This document shows positions 1 through 6,347 of a stretch of 8,303 nucleotides of DNA, piece after piece (positions within the stretch are counted from its first letter, which is position 1; every line of letters begins with the position of its first letter). Origin of the DNA: Pseudomonadota bacterium (GTDB lineage: Bacteria; Myxococcota; Bradymonadia; UBA4248). The notes beneath the pieces were generated by a model, which had not been told where the DNA came from, searched no databases, and saw only the letters and a program-made list of their open reading frames with translations. The stretch spans positions 1 to 8,303 of the forward strand of contig JAGBXG010000239.1 in the NCBI GenBank assembly GCA_017629415.1, read 5' to 3'. The position numbers and the translations under genes were made by a program.

Positions 1-513
1 GAAGAAGGTGAATTCGAGCTGACGATCGGAATCAAGGGTATGACCTGTTTTTTCATCGACTTTGACGTCGGTGAAAGAATAACGTGCGCGGATGTATGAA
101 CCGGCATCCTTGAGGCGGATATCACCAGCGCTGAAGCCATTTTCGGGTTCCGTTAAAACGCCGAGACGGGCCACAAAAGCAGCGTCTGTCGTCAAATTAT
201 CAATGAAGCCCGGCATTTCTTTGTAAAGCACGAGATGTGTCAATGTCTCATCGCCATTGTCCTGGCTGTTGAGATTCTCGAACGGATAGAATACGCCCTC
301 GCGAGCACCGAAGTCAATTTCAGGGCTGTTGATGAGGGATTCACCCGGATCGGAGAGAAGGTTGTCATCGCTGAACACGAAGCTGAGGCGTGTATCGACG
401 AAGTCACCGGCCGTTGCGACAGGTGCAAAACAAACAAATGCGAAGATGCAGGCAAGAATTGTCCGCACACTGTTAAAAGCTTTGTGACCGGAATGAGAGA
501 ATCTCGATTGCAT
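1..513 (-). CDS. Exported beta-rich protein, possible outer-membrane barrel (C-terminus cut off by window edge)
   Basis: An open frame runs from an ATG (complement of 511-513) to the left edge, giving 171 codons without a stop. A good ribosome binding site, AGGAGA at 521-526, sits 7 bases upstream and fixes the start. Residues 1-35 form a signal peptide: basic N-terminus, hydrophobic core ILACIFAFVCFAPVA, and a signal peptidase I site ATA before GD at 35/36. The mature part alternates polar and hydrophobic residues (for example RLSFVFSDD, THLVLYKEM, AAFVARLGV, YIRARYSF, QLEFTFF), as expected of beta strands in an outer-membrane or periplasmic protein. No cysteine is seen in the mature part, unlike the neighbouring lipoproteins. 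It lies 131 bases beyond the preceding gene's stop, with a stem-loop between, so it probably has its own promoter. I do not recognise a named family; the barrel assignment is inference. Confidence 0.82.
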   Translation of the reverse strand, partial: MQSRFSHSGHKAFNSVRTILACIFAFVCFAPVATAGDFVDTRLSFVFSDDNLLSDPGESLINSPEIDFGAREGVFYPFENLNSQDNGDETLTHLVLYKEMPGFIDNLTTDAAFVARLGVLTEPENGFSAGDIRLKDAGSYIRARYSFTDVKVDEKTGHTLDSDRQLEFTFF

Positions 514-520
514 GAATGCT

Positions 521-526
521 TCTCCT
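521..526 (-). promoter_or_regulatory. Ribosome binding site of the exported protein gene
   Basis: On the minus strand this reads AGGAGA, 7 bases before the ATG at 513. It distinguishes the true frame from overlapping minus-strand frames that start further inside the gene. Confidence 0.8.
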
Positions 527-535
527 GAAATGATG

Positions 536-548
536 GGGGAAACTCCCC
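536..548 (-). other. Small GC stem-loop in the leader just upstream of the ribosome binding site
   Basis: GGGGA at 536-540 and TCCCC at 544-548 form a perfect 5-bp stem with a 3-base loop, nine bases upstream of the AGGAGA site of the exported protein gene. It would lie in the mRNA leader and could affect ribosome access. No function is shown by sequence alone. Confidence 0.4.
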
Positions 549-588
549 AAATATATTTGAACTCAGAATAATGATTAAACTTTGAAAC

Positions 589-612
589 TGTCCGGCATCT
601 TAGAGCCGGACA
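589..612 (-). terminator. Stem-loop, probable terminator of the two-gene lipoprotein unit
   Basis: TGTCCGGC (589-596) and GCCGGACA (605-612) form a perfect 8-bp stem with an 8-base loop, starting 32 bases after the stop of the OB-fold lipoprotein gene. On the minus strand the stem is followed by GTTTCAAAGTTTAAT, which is U-rich but interrupted, so it is a weak intrinsic terminator. The position between two same-strand genes fits termination. Confidence 0.6.
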
Positions 613-644
613 AACCTAAGGCTACAGAACTGAAAAGATACAGG

Positions 645-2477
645 CTAAGGGGCAGGTGTTTTACCGGCACAAGCCATCGGCTGTCCTTCAATGCCATAAT
701 CTTTGCGATAATCCGCAAAGTCATCGCATGTACACCAGTGACCGGAAAGTTTACAAGCATCGCGGCAGCCGTTGACCTGATCGTCTGCCCAGCATTCATC
801 AAAGGCTGCTTTCGAAGCTGTATTGAATGCTTCATCCATAATTAAATCGGTCGAGAAACGCGGTTCAATAACCGACATAATCATAGCCATTCTAAAGTCT
901 TCTGCATTGCAAACCGGACGGCCTGCACATCCAGGCAAAACCTGCTTTAAATTACCTGTCAAACGTTTTAACCGTCTTTCAGGACAACGCCACATCACGC
1001 GAGCCGTGGTGGGATCAACCCAGCTCTGGCATTCGTTCAAGATATTAAAACCAGCAATCAGCGCGGAACTTGCCACTGAGACGTCTGCATTGCCTTCAAT
1101 GGTCCAAGCGCGCCACTGATCGTAGCTCTCAAGGTTTGATAATTCCGTACACAAAGTAGAGTTTGTGCAGTTGGTACGACAATCCGCTTCAGCCGTTCCC
1201 GTTTCAATTTTGCTGTTACCATTGTCATCACAGTTGATAAATTCGGTCGAAAGACGAATATCCTGGATGGTAACGACAGCAGCCTCAAGTCTTTCCAAGG
1301 CATTGACGTTCTCTTTGGTCAACATAGCTGTGGAAAGGACACGCGGTTCAGGCGGTTCAAGCGTAGCAAAAGCTTTCTTGTTTGCCCGTTTTTCTTCCTC
1401 TGTTTCTACTTTGTTACCGTTATAAACATCGTAGCAATCCACGAGTTCAGCCATGGCCTGAAGTTCTTCATCCGTACAGGGACGCGTTTCGCCTGTTTCT
1501 TTATCCACACAGGAGCCCACGCCCTGATCGCCGTCTTCCGGTGCAGGATCGATGTCTTCGGCTGTCGAACGTTCTTTGCCCTGAAGTCCCCAGGACGGGA
1601 ACTGAAGCTGAGTCATCCCCGTAAATTCGGAAACACCGCCGGAAACTTCGCAAACGCGATCGCCAATTTCTACACGACCCGGCTGTGAGAAGGTGAAGAT
1701 AAACAGAGAGTTATAATCTTCATCGCCCAGGTCGGTAATGTAAAATCCGGAAGATACGACATTTGTGACGACAATATCATGTCCCGGCAGAGCATTAATC
1801 TGCCCATAGTTATGGAGCAATGCCGAATCGCCGGCAGGCAAATCCGGATTGTACTGAATCATTTTAATCGTCTGAGGTTCAAAAACGAACTCTTCACTCA
1901 CGCCGGTGGCATAAGTCGGTTCGCAATAAATGCCATCCTCGGAGATTTTAAAGTTATTCTGGCTGCAGAATTCATCCACAGATTCCGTACGTTTGACGCG
2001 AATAGAATCTTCAACCCAAAGACGAACTTTGCCGTGTGTAAAACGCATCTGAACTGGTTCGCCCTGAATCAGGCTGACTGGCTGTCCTGCAGCATCGCGT
2101 TGCCAATTGCCAAAAACACCATTTTCAAACCAAACTTCTTCTTTATCAAGTTTGCCAGGCGCGGCCGTCAATGCCACTCTCCCCGTATAATTCGGAAGGA
2201 AATTTCCTTCGATATCTACGGCATAAGCACCCACGCGCACCCCATAACAAACTTCATCGGCAGGACAGCTGCCGTTGCTGGCAAAAGCAGTCGGGAACTT
2301 TAAAGGCAATTCGTCTGAGCCAAAATTACCTGTATCAGGCACGACTTTCACCACAAAAGCATGCACACCCTCTACATGGTGAGACTCTTTCTCAACACAG
2401 CTCATCACAGCAGGTGCCAAGGCTATCATTGCGCCAATGGCAAGACATGACTTTTTCACTAACTGTATTTTTTTCAT
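645..2477 (-). CDS. Lipoprotein with OB-fold modules resembling those of ExeM/NucH-type nucleases
   Basis: The protein has 610 residues from the ATG at 2477. A GTG directly upstream (2480) would add one residue, but the ribosome binding site AGGAGA at 2483-2488 is only 2 bases from it and 5 from the ATG, so ATG is preferred. Residues 1-27 are a lipoprotein signal ending VMSC (Cys27); +2 is Val, consistent with outer-membrane sorting. Residues about 35-165 look like an immunoglobulin-like domain (VGAYAVDIEGNF, KVRLWVED). Residues about 225-300 match an OB-fold of the kind found in extracellular nucleases: GFYITD, SLFIFTF, VEIGDRV, GGVSEFTGMTQLQ. After an acidic linker, residues about 390-545 look like a second OB-type unit (RLEAAVVTIQDI, LTGNLKQVLPG, VIEPR). 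The end is cysteine-rich (Cys562, 571, 575, 582, 584, 603). No endonuclease/exonuclease/phosphatase catalytic domain is visible. It follows the nucleotidase gene by 21 bases. A ligand-binding or scaffold role is inferred. Confidence 0.85.
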   Translation of the reverse strand: MKKIQLVKKSCLAIGAMIALAPAVMSCVEKESHHVEGVHAFVVKVVPDTGNFGSDELPLKFPTAFASNGSCPADEVCYGVRVGAYAVDIEGNFLPNYTGRVALTAAPGKLDKEEVWFENGVFGNWQRDAAGQPVSLIQGEPVQMRFTHGKVRLWVEDSIRVKRTESVDEFCSQNNFKISEDGIYCEPTYATGVSEEFVFEPQTIKMIQYNPDLPAGDSALLHNYGQINALPGHDIVVTNVVSSGFYITDLGDEDYNSLFIFTFSQPGRVEIGDRVCEVSGGVSEFTGMTQLQFPSWGLQGKERSTAEDIDPAPEDGDQGVGSCVDKETGETRPCTDEELQAMAELVDCYDVYNGNKVETEEEKRANKKAFATLEPPEPRVLSTAMLTKENVNALERLEAAVVTIQDIRLSTEFINCDDNGNSKIETGTAEADCRTNCTNSTLCTELSNLESYDQWRAWTIEGNADVSVASSALIAGFNILNECQSWVDPTTARVMWRCPERRLKRLTGNLKQVLPGCAGRPVCNAEDFRMAMIMSVIEPRFSTDLIMDEAFNTASKAAFDECWADDQVNGCRDACKLSGHWCTCDDFADYRKDYGIEGQPMACAGKTPAP

Positions 2478-2482
2478 CACGA

Positions 2483-2488
2483 TCTCCT
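2483..2488 (-). promoter_or_regulatory. Ribosome binding site deciding ATG over GTG start
   Basis: The minus strand reads AGGAGA here. It leaves 2 bases to the GTG at 2478-2480, too close for normal initiation, and 5 bases to the ATG at 2475-2477. Confidence 0.75.
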
Positions 2489-2498
2489 GCCTTCCTTA

Positions 2499-5066
2499 TT
2501 AATAACATGCATCGTAGCCAGCTTCCTGGAGGGCTTCCATAATCGCCACACCATTGTTAAAGCTGTTCACACTTTCGCCAAGTTCATCATTGTGCGGACG
2601 GACCGGATACTGACGTCCGTCTGTACTCGCGATAAAGCAAGAAACACCCATACAAAGCTCTTCAGCCTTGGCTGTTGCAGATGCCACGCATTCGTCATAC
2701 TCGCTGATATTGCTCAGGCCCATACATTGCGGATACCGATCGGCGTACTGAGCAACGCATCTGGAATAAACACTGTCGTTACCAACTCCCTGACATTTCT
2801 GCTCCATGAACTCTGCTTCTTCCATACAAGCTCTGATCTTGGATTCGTAGTATCTGTCGCCGCACAATCTGTTATAGTTTGTGTTCAAGCAATTTTCATA
2901 GTCGGTTGTCTTATCAAGGCCCACACATTGTGTCGGACCCGTGTAATTTCCGGTATCGTCAAAGTTTGCCAGGCAGACTTCCTGCTCACTGTACTTGTAC
3001 ATGTGCTTACACCAGCGTGTCTCAAACTCGATGGTATCTTCGCGGCATGTCTTGAGGCGAATGCATGCACCCGGGTTGTTGATATCAAAGGTCTTGCCGA
3101 CTTCAGCGAACTCACGTTCACAGCGCTCGACGCAGGAATTCTGCTTTTCAATACCGTCAATGAGAATTTCGCGGAGCGAAACGCCGGTATCCATCTGCGT
3201 GGTATTGTACTTGAGCGATGAGAAGCCCGAACCGCCGTGTGCCATATAGTTGTTGGTTGCAAACTTATAGAACCACTGGGGCTGCATTTTTTCGATACAA
3301 GCCTGATAGGGCCCGCGATCGGAGTCCGTAATCGTACGGCATTCGGAAATGCCATCTTCATGGAACGGACAGTCTTCAGTTGTTTGACATGAACCGCGAA
3401 CAAATTCGATATCGCGGGCAAAGTGAACGTTAAAAATATTGTTCTGAGGATTATCTTTATCCTCGTAATCGAGCATACAGTAATCCGGACATTGCGGATT
3501 ATCCATACCCTGCTTGCAAGGTTCGCAAAGTCTCTGGAATGCATCGACACGATACTGATATTCGAAGAGATAACCCATATCGAGGTAATCATCGACAACG
3601 CGTTTTGCCGTATGGCAGTCGAGCGTATAACGGACACCCGAAACCTGGAGCTGGCTTTGGCAGCCACGGTTCATGGAACGATAAGAGTTATAATCAAGCA
3701 ATGACCAAACTTCGCTGCCGGACAACGTCATTGAAGCGACAGTATTCGGGAACGGGAAAACGTTGTAAAGCTGATCGTTTGTGACCGGTCCCTGGTTAAT
3801 GTCCGTACGGATACCGAGAGAGTTTGTCGCACCGAAGTCTGCTTCAACGCGCTGACGCATGACGAGGTTATCCGCGAGGAAGTTACCGAGCGAGGAGTCA
3901 TTGCCGCCGGTACCGAAACGCTTGAGCGTCTGGGGGGCATAACCAACGATATGGCGGAGATTAAGCCGGCGAGCGAGTTCGCGTTCATACGGCGCCATAA
4001 GGAAGGAGAGTTCGGCATCTTCAGCGAGTGTGGATTCGATAGGAATCGGATCAAATTTGTGGCTGACGAGCGTGAGATCCCATTCTCTGGACGGTCCTTC
4101 AGGATAATGTTCAGGACGGACAATATAATCGGGATAGAACACGGCATCAAAATGGCCGACATATTTCATGAATGCGCCCGAGTGAACAAGCGGAACCATC
4201 TTGGGATCATGTTCGCCTGCCAAATTGACGGAAGCATCAGGAATAACTTTGGGCGGATTCAATACAACGTGCAAGTGACCGCCGAAAACAATGTCAAGAC
4301 CCCTTGTTTTGCGGATGACGTCTTCGTCTTCGCCAAGGCCAAGGTGTGTGACCATCGTGATGACATTGGCATCATTTTTCAATGCGTCAATGTAGCTCTG
4401 AACAACCTGAACATTCTCAAGCACTGTAATACCAAGACTGTTATCGCCATACGTACTCGATGACATACTGGAGTAGTTGGCCATACCAATCACAGCCACA
4501 CGGACACCGTCAGCATTGACGATAGTGTACGGTCTGGCAACATCCTTGAGTGGCAGGAATTCGTTACCCTGAGAAGGTTTCCACTGATAGTTGGCTGCCA
4601 GAACGGCGAACTGAGCTTTCGACATTTTGTCATAAAGGTTCGCAACGCCATCATCAAACTCATGGTTACCAATGATGAATGCATCCATACCAATGTAATT
4701 CAACGCCAGCACTTCAGCCTCGCCATTGTATTCATTGAATATGGGCGCACCCTGAAAAACGTCACCGCTGTCAACATGCACACTGTGCTGCGCCTTGGCT
4801 CTGATTTCACGTATAACCGTTGCTGCACGGGCGATACCACCAAACGGTTCGTTCGCCTGCACCATACCGATACGCTCATCCGTCGCATTCAGATCCATGT
4901 CATACGGCAAAAGACGACTGTGAATATCACCCGTGTGAATCACTGTCAGACGTATGCCGCTTTCGAAATCGATTTCGTCTGTCTCCATTTCCACCGTACA
5001 TGATGCCAGACTACCCGTCAGCATCAGCACAGCCCAAAGACCCAACAGTTTTTTTGTCTTTACCAT
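2499..5066 (-). CDS. Lipoprotein 5'-nucleotidase / metallophosphoesterase with cysteine-rich insertion and C-terminal extension
   Basis: The protein (855 residues) belongs to the UshA/CD73 5'-nucleotidase superfamily, which removes phosphate from extracellular nucleotides. ATG at 5066 is preceded by GGGGAG at 5071-5076. Residues 1-23 are a lipoprotein signal with lipobox LASC (Cys23); Thr at +2 suggests the outer membrane. Metal-site motifs are all present: GDIH (Asp47, His49), GDVFQG (Asp102), GNHEFD (Asn134, catalytic His135 and Asp138), THLG (His241), GGHLH (His264, His266). The nucleotidase C-terminal domain spans about 370-640, with LGNFLADN, NSLGIR (Asn415, Arg420), PFPNTV (Phe439) and NNYMAHGGSGF (605-615). 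Two oddities: the last motif has Tyr607 and Ser613 where CD73 has substrate-stacking Phe500 and ribose-binding Asp506; and cysteine-rich material interrupts this domain (about 484-598) and extends it (645-855). UshA is about 550 residues, so some 300 are extra. Substrate could be other than nucleoside monophosphates. Confidence 0.93.
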   Translation of the reverse strand: MVKTKKLLGLWAVLMLTGSLASCTVEMETDEIDFESGIRLTVIHTGDIHSRLLPYDMDLNATDERIGMVQANEPFGGIARAATVIREIRAKAQHSVHVDSGDVFQGAPIFNEYNGEAEVLALNYIGMDAFIIGNHEFDDGVANLYDKMSKAQFAVLAANYQWKPSQGNEFLPLKDVARPYTIVNADGVRVAVIGMANYSSMSSSTYGDNSLGITVLENVQVVQSYIDALKNDANVITMVTHLGLGEDEDVIRKTRGLDIVFGGHLHVVLNPPKVIPDASVNLAGEHDPKMVPLVHSGAFMKYVGHFDAVFYPDYIVRPEHYPEGPSREWDLTLVSHKFDPIPIESTLAEDAELSFLMAPYERELARRLNLRHIVGYAPQTLKRFGTGGNDSSLGNFLADNLVMRQRVEADFGATNSLGIRTDINQGPVTNDQLYNVFPFPNTVASMTLSGSEVWSLLDYNSYRSMNRGCQSQLQVSGVRYTLDCHTAKRVVDDYLDMGYLFEYQYRVDAFQRLCEPCKQGMDNPQCPDYCMLDYEDKDNPQNNIFNVHFARDIEFVRGSCQTTEDCPFHEDGISECRTITDSDRGPYQACIEKMQPQWFYKFATNNYMAHGGSGFSSLKYNTTQMDTGVSLREILIDGIEKQNSCVERCEREFAEVGKTFDINNPGACIRLKTCREDTIEFETRWCKHMYKYSEQEVCLANFDDTGNYTGPTQCVGLDKTTDYENCLNTNYNRLCGDRYYESKIRACMEEAEFMEQKCQGVGNDSVYSRCVAQYADRYPQCMGLSNISEYDECVASATAKAEELCMGVSCFIASTDGRQYPVRPHNDELGESVNSFNNGVAIMEALQEAGYDACY

Positions 5067-5070
5067 CTTA

Positions 5071-5076
5071 CTCCCC
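5071..5076 (-). promoter_or_regulatory. Ribosome binding site of the nucleotidase gene
   Basis: The minus strand reads GGGGAG, 4 bases before the ATG at 5066, supporting this start. Confidence 0.7.
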
Positions 5077-5122
5077 AGGTTTTTTGCCTGAATTTCGCGC
5101 AGTTTAATCCACTGCTAAGCGC

Positions 5123-5160
5123 GGCGGTTTTATGCTATATTTTCCAAAGTGTAAACCGCC
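5123..5160 (-). promoter_or_regulatory. Candidate promoter of the nucleotidase unit enclosed by an 8-bp inverted repeat
   Basis: On the minus strand TTTACA (complement of 5150-5155) is followed after 17 bases by TAAAAC (complement of 5127-5132), a plausible but imperfect -35/-10 pair about 60 bases upstream of the start. GGCGGTTT (5123-5130) and AAACCGCC (5153-5160) are a perfect inverted repeat whose arms are 30 bp apart, near three helical turns, and each arm overlaps one promoter element. This arrangement suits an operator bound by a dimeric regulator. The regulator is unknown and promoter strength is a guess. Confidence 0.45.
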
Positions 5161-5468
5161 AAATCATGACTTTTATTGCTTAAAATTCGAAATTCACATT
5201 CTGACTTTGAATCCTGTTTGCATTACAGAATTTATCAACATTCCACACTGTAACACATTGAAATTATTGAGAATTTTATACCACCACGTTTCCATACTTT
5301 CTCCATATTGTTACACCTTCTGTAGTTACATGTAGGCTATACACTTCCTAACAACCACGCACACATGTATGTATATATACGATTCCAGCCCACCATAACT
5401 TTTATGTTTTATTTTTTCATTTGCCCAGCGCGTTTTGGGACTTAAAATAAATTGAGTGGGTCATTTAA
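5161..5468. other. AT-rich divergent intergenic stretch without a supported gene
   Basis: This stretch lies between the leftward nucleotidase unit and the rightward EcsC-family gene. It is distinctly AT-rich and contains a short plus-strand reading frame (5132-5335) without a ribosome binding site or protein-like composition, which I do not call. The notable element is the alternating purine-pyrimidine tract at 5356-5381, listed separately. Promoter elements for the rightward gene may lie here or closer to it, but none is convincing. Confidence 0.6.
5356..5381. other. 26-bp perfectly alternating pyrimidine-purine tract
   Basis: Every step from 5356 to 5381 alternates pyrimidine and purine, moving from CA/CG steps to TG/TA steps (core ACACATGTATGTATATATAC). 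Such tracts can adopt Z-DNA or cruciform-like structures under negative supercoiling, and this one lies between divergent genes. The alternation is directly visible; structural behaviour is inference. Confidence 0.55.
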
Positions 5469-5556
5469 GGGGGCAAGCCCCCTACGGCGCTTTTTGCGTT
5501 GCAAATACGCGCCTACCCCCATGCGGGGACACCCCGCAACGCCCCGTGTCTTCCCC
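5469..5556. repeat. Cluster of GC-rich hairpins, REP-like or degenerate small repeat element
   Basis: Three hairpins lie in tandem in an otherwise AT-rich spacer. H1: GGGGGC 5469-5474 with GCCCCC 5477-5482. H2: GGCGC 5486-5490 with GCGCC 5509-5513, enclosing TTTGC 5493-5497 with GCAAA 5501-5505. H3: TGCGGGG 5522-5528 with CCCCGCA 5532-5538. An alternative to H3 pairs GGGGACAC 5525-5532 with GTGTC 5546-5550 and CCCC 5553-5556. The genes on either side point away from each other, so a terminator is not needed here. The abrupt GC shift suggests an inserted or dispersed element; copies elsewhere in the genome cannot be seen from this window. Confidence 0.5.
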
Positions 5557-5614
5557 TGCCCATCACTATTTTTTGGAATTTTTAAGTTCTAAGGCTTCCA
5601 TCATTATAGATTGA

Positions 5615-5631
5615 CATGCGCAGCCATGCGC
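5615..5631 (+). repeat. Pair of CATGCGC direct repeats in helical phase upstream of the EcsC-family gene
   Basis: CATGCGC occurs at 5615-5621 and again at 5625-5631, 10 bp apart, ending 20 bases before the ATG at 5652. Spacing of one helical turn is what tandem regulator sites usually show. It may also be chance. Confidence 0.35.
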
Positions 5632-5640
5632 CCCAAGCTC

Positions 5641-5645
5641 AGGAG
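5641..5645 (+). promoter_or_regulatory. Ribosome binding site of the EcsC-family gene
   Basis: AGGAG lies 6 bases before the ATG at 5652, a near-ideal arrangement that fixes the start. Confidence 0.8.
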
Positions 5646-5651
5646 TGAATT

Positions 5652-6329
5652 ATGAACAGCTCAAAACATGAAAACGATGCCAGACAGGTCATTGCCGTGC
5701 TTGACAAGATCATTGCAAGCAATGAGAGCATCATTGGTGTATGCGACAAATGCCGTGCGCTTGCGGAACGCTGCGCAAGTCCCGCCAAACTGGAAAAGCG
5801 GACAGCTCAGCTGATTGTGATGCATTATTCCAATCTTTGCGCAGCCGGCGGCGGTGCCAGGGCGCTTCCGGGCATGATCCCCGCAGTTGGCACCGTGATG
5901 TCTATTTTTGGTGCGGGTGCCTTAGATGCCATGCTTGCGCTAAAGTTTGAACTTGAGATGACGCTTGCGCTGTCACATCTGGGTGGTTTTGACATTTCTG
6001 ATCCTCGCGAACGCAAACTTGCATTCCTGCTTGCTTGTGCTTCGCTTGAGGAAGCTTATGACAGCGAACACGAAATGAGCCTGCTTGGCATTATGGATTT
6101 GGCCATGGGCGAGTATTCGACACGCGAGCTGAGCAAAACGATGATCAAGACGCTAGCCAGAGTGATTATGCTTGTGGCGGCCAAACGCTGGACGCGTTTC
6201 TTCCCGGTTGTGGGTATTGCGATTGGCGCATCAGTCAACAAGGTTTTGAGTACCCACATGGGTCATGAATGCTGGCGCGCCATCCGCCACCGCCGTGATC
6301 TGCAAGCCAAGCCCGCAGCAGAAGCATGA
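5652..6329 (+). CDS. EcsC-family protein
   Basis: The protein has 225 residues. The start is well supported: AGGAG at 5641-5645, 6 bases before the ATG. The N-terminal third is helical and polar, with a CDKC pair (Cys31, Cys34). Residues about 64-113 hold the family core: a Gly-rich turn (AAGGGARALPGMIP), a hydrophobic helix (VGTVMSIFGAGALDAMLAL), then the HLGGFDISDPRERKLAFLL segment. The C-terminal part has FFPVVGIAIGASVNKVL (about 183-199), the 'P-x-x-G-x-x-x-G-x-x-x-N' motif seen at the end of EcsC proteins. There is no signal peptide, so it is probably cytoplasmic or attached to the inner face of the membrane. The family is named after a gene in the Bacillus ecs cluster and has no settled biochemical function. 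The gene stands alone between two structured intergenic regions, so neighbours give no clue. Family assignment is from motif recall and has not been searched. Confidence 0.78.
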   Translation: MNSSKHENDARQVIAVLDKIIASNESIIGVCDKCRALAERCASPAKLEKRTAQLIVMHYSNLCAAGGGARALPGMIPAVGTVMSIFGAGALDAMLALKFELEMTLALSHLGGFDISDPRERKLAFLLACASLEEAYDSEHEMSLLGIMDLAMGEYSTRELSKTMIKTLARVIMLVAAKRWTRFFPVVGIAIGASVNKVLSTHMGHECWRAIRHRRDLQAKPAAEA

Positions 6330-6347
6330 GATATATCCCCAATGAAA

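Noticed and set aside
1779..2303. Plus-strand reading frame of 174 residues opposite the OB-fold lipoprotein gene
   Set aside because: Fully antisense to a coding region with a signal peptide and OB-fold motifs; no start signal of its own.
2592..3221. Plus-strand reading frame of 209 residues opposite the nucleotidase gene
   Set aside because: It lies wholly within the cysteine-rich end of a confidently identified gene, has no ribosome binding site, and its sequence matches no known pattern.
5249..5315. TGTAACA (5249-5255) and TGTTACA (5309-5315) as an operator pair
   Set aside because: The arms are 60 bp apart in AT-rich sequence where such 7-mers arise easily; no gene start is close.
5132..5335. 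Small plus-strand reading frame in the AT-rich spacer
   Set aside because: No ribosome binding site, starts inside the inverted repeat, and its composition simply mirrors the AT-rich DNA.
5611..5616. Perfect TTGACA as a -35 element for the EcsC-family gene
   Set aside because: The bases 17 further on (CAAGCT) do not resemble a -10 element, and they abut the ribosome binding site, leaving almost no leader.
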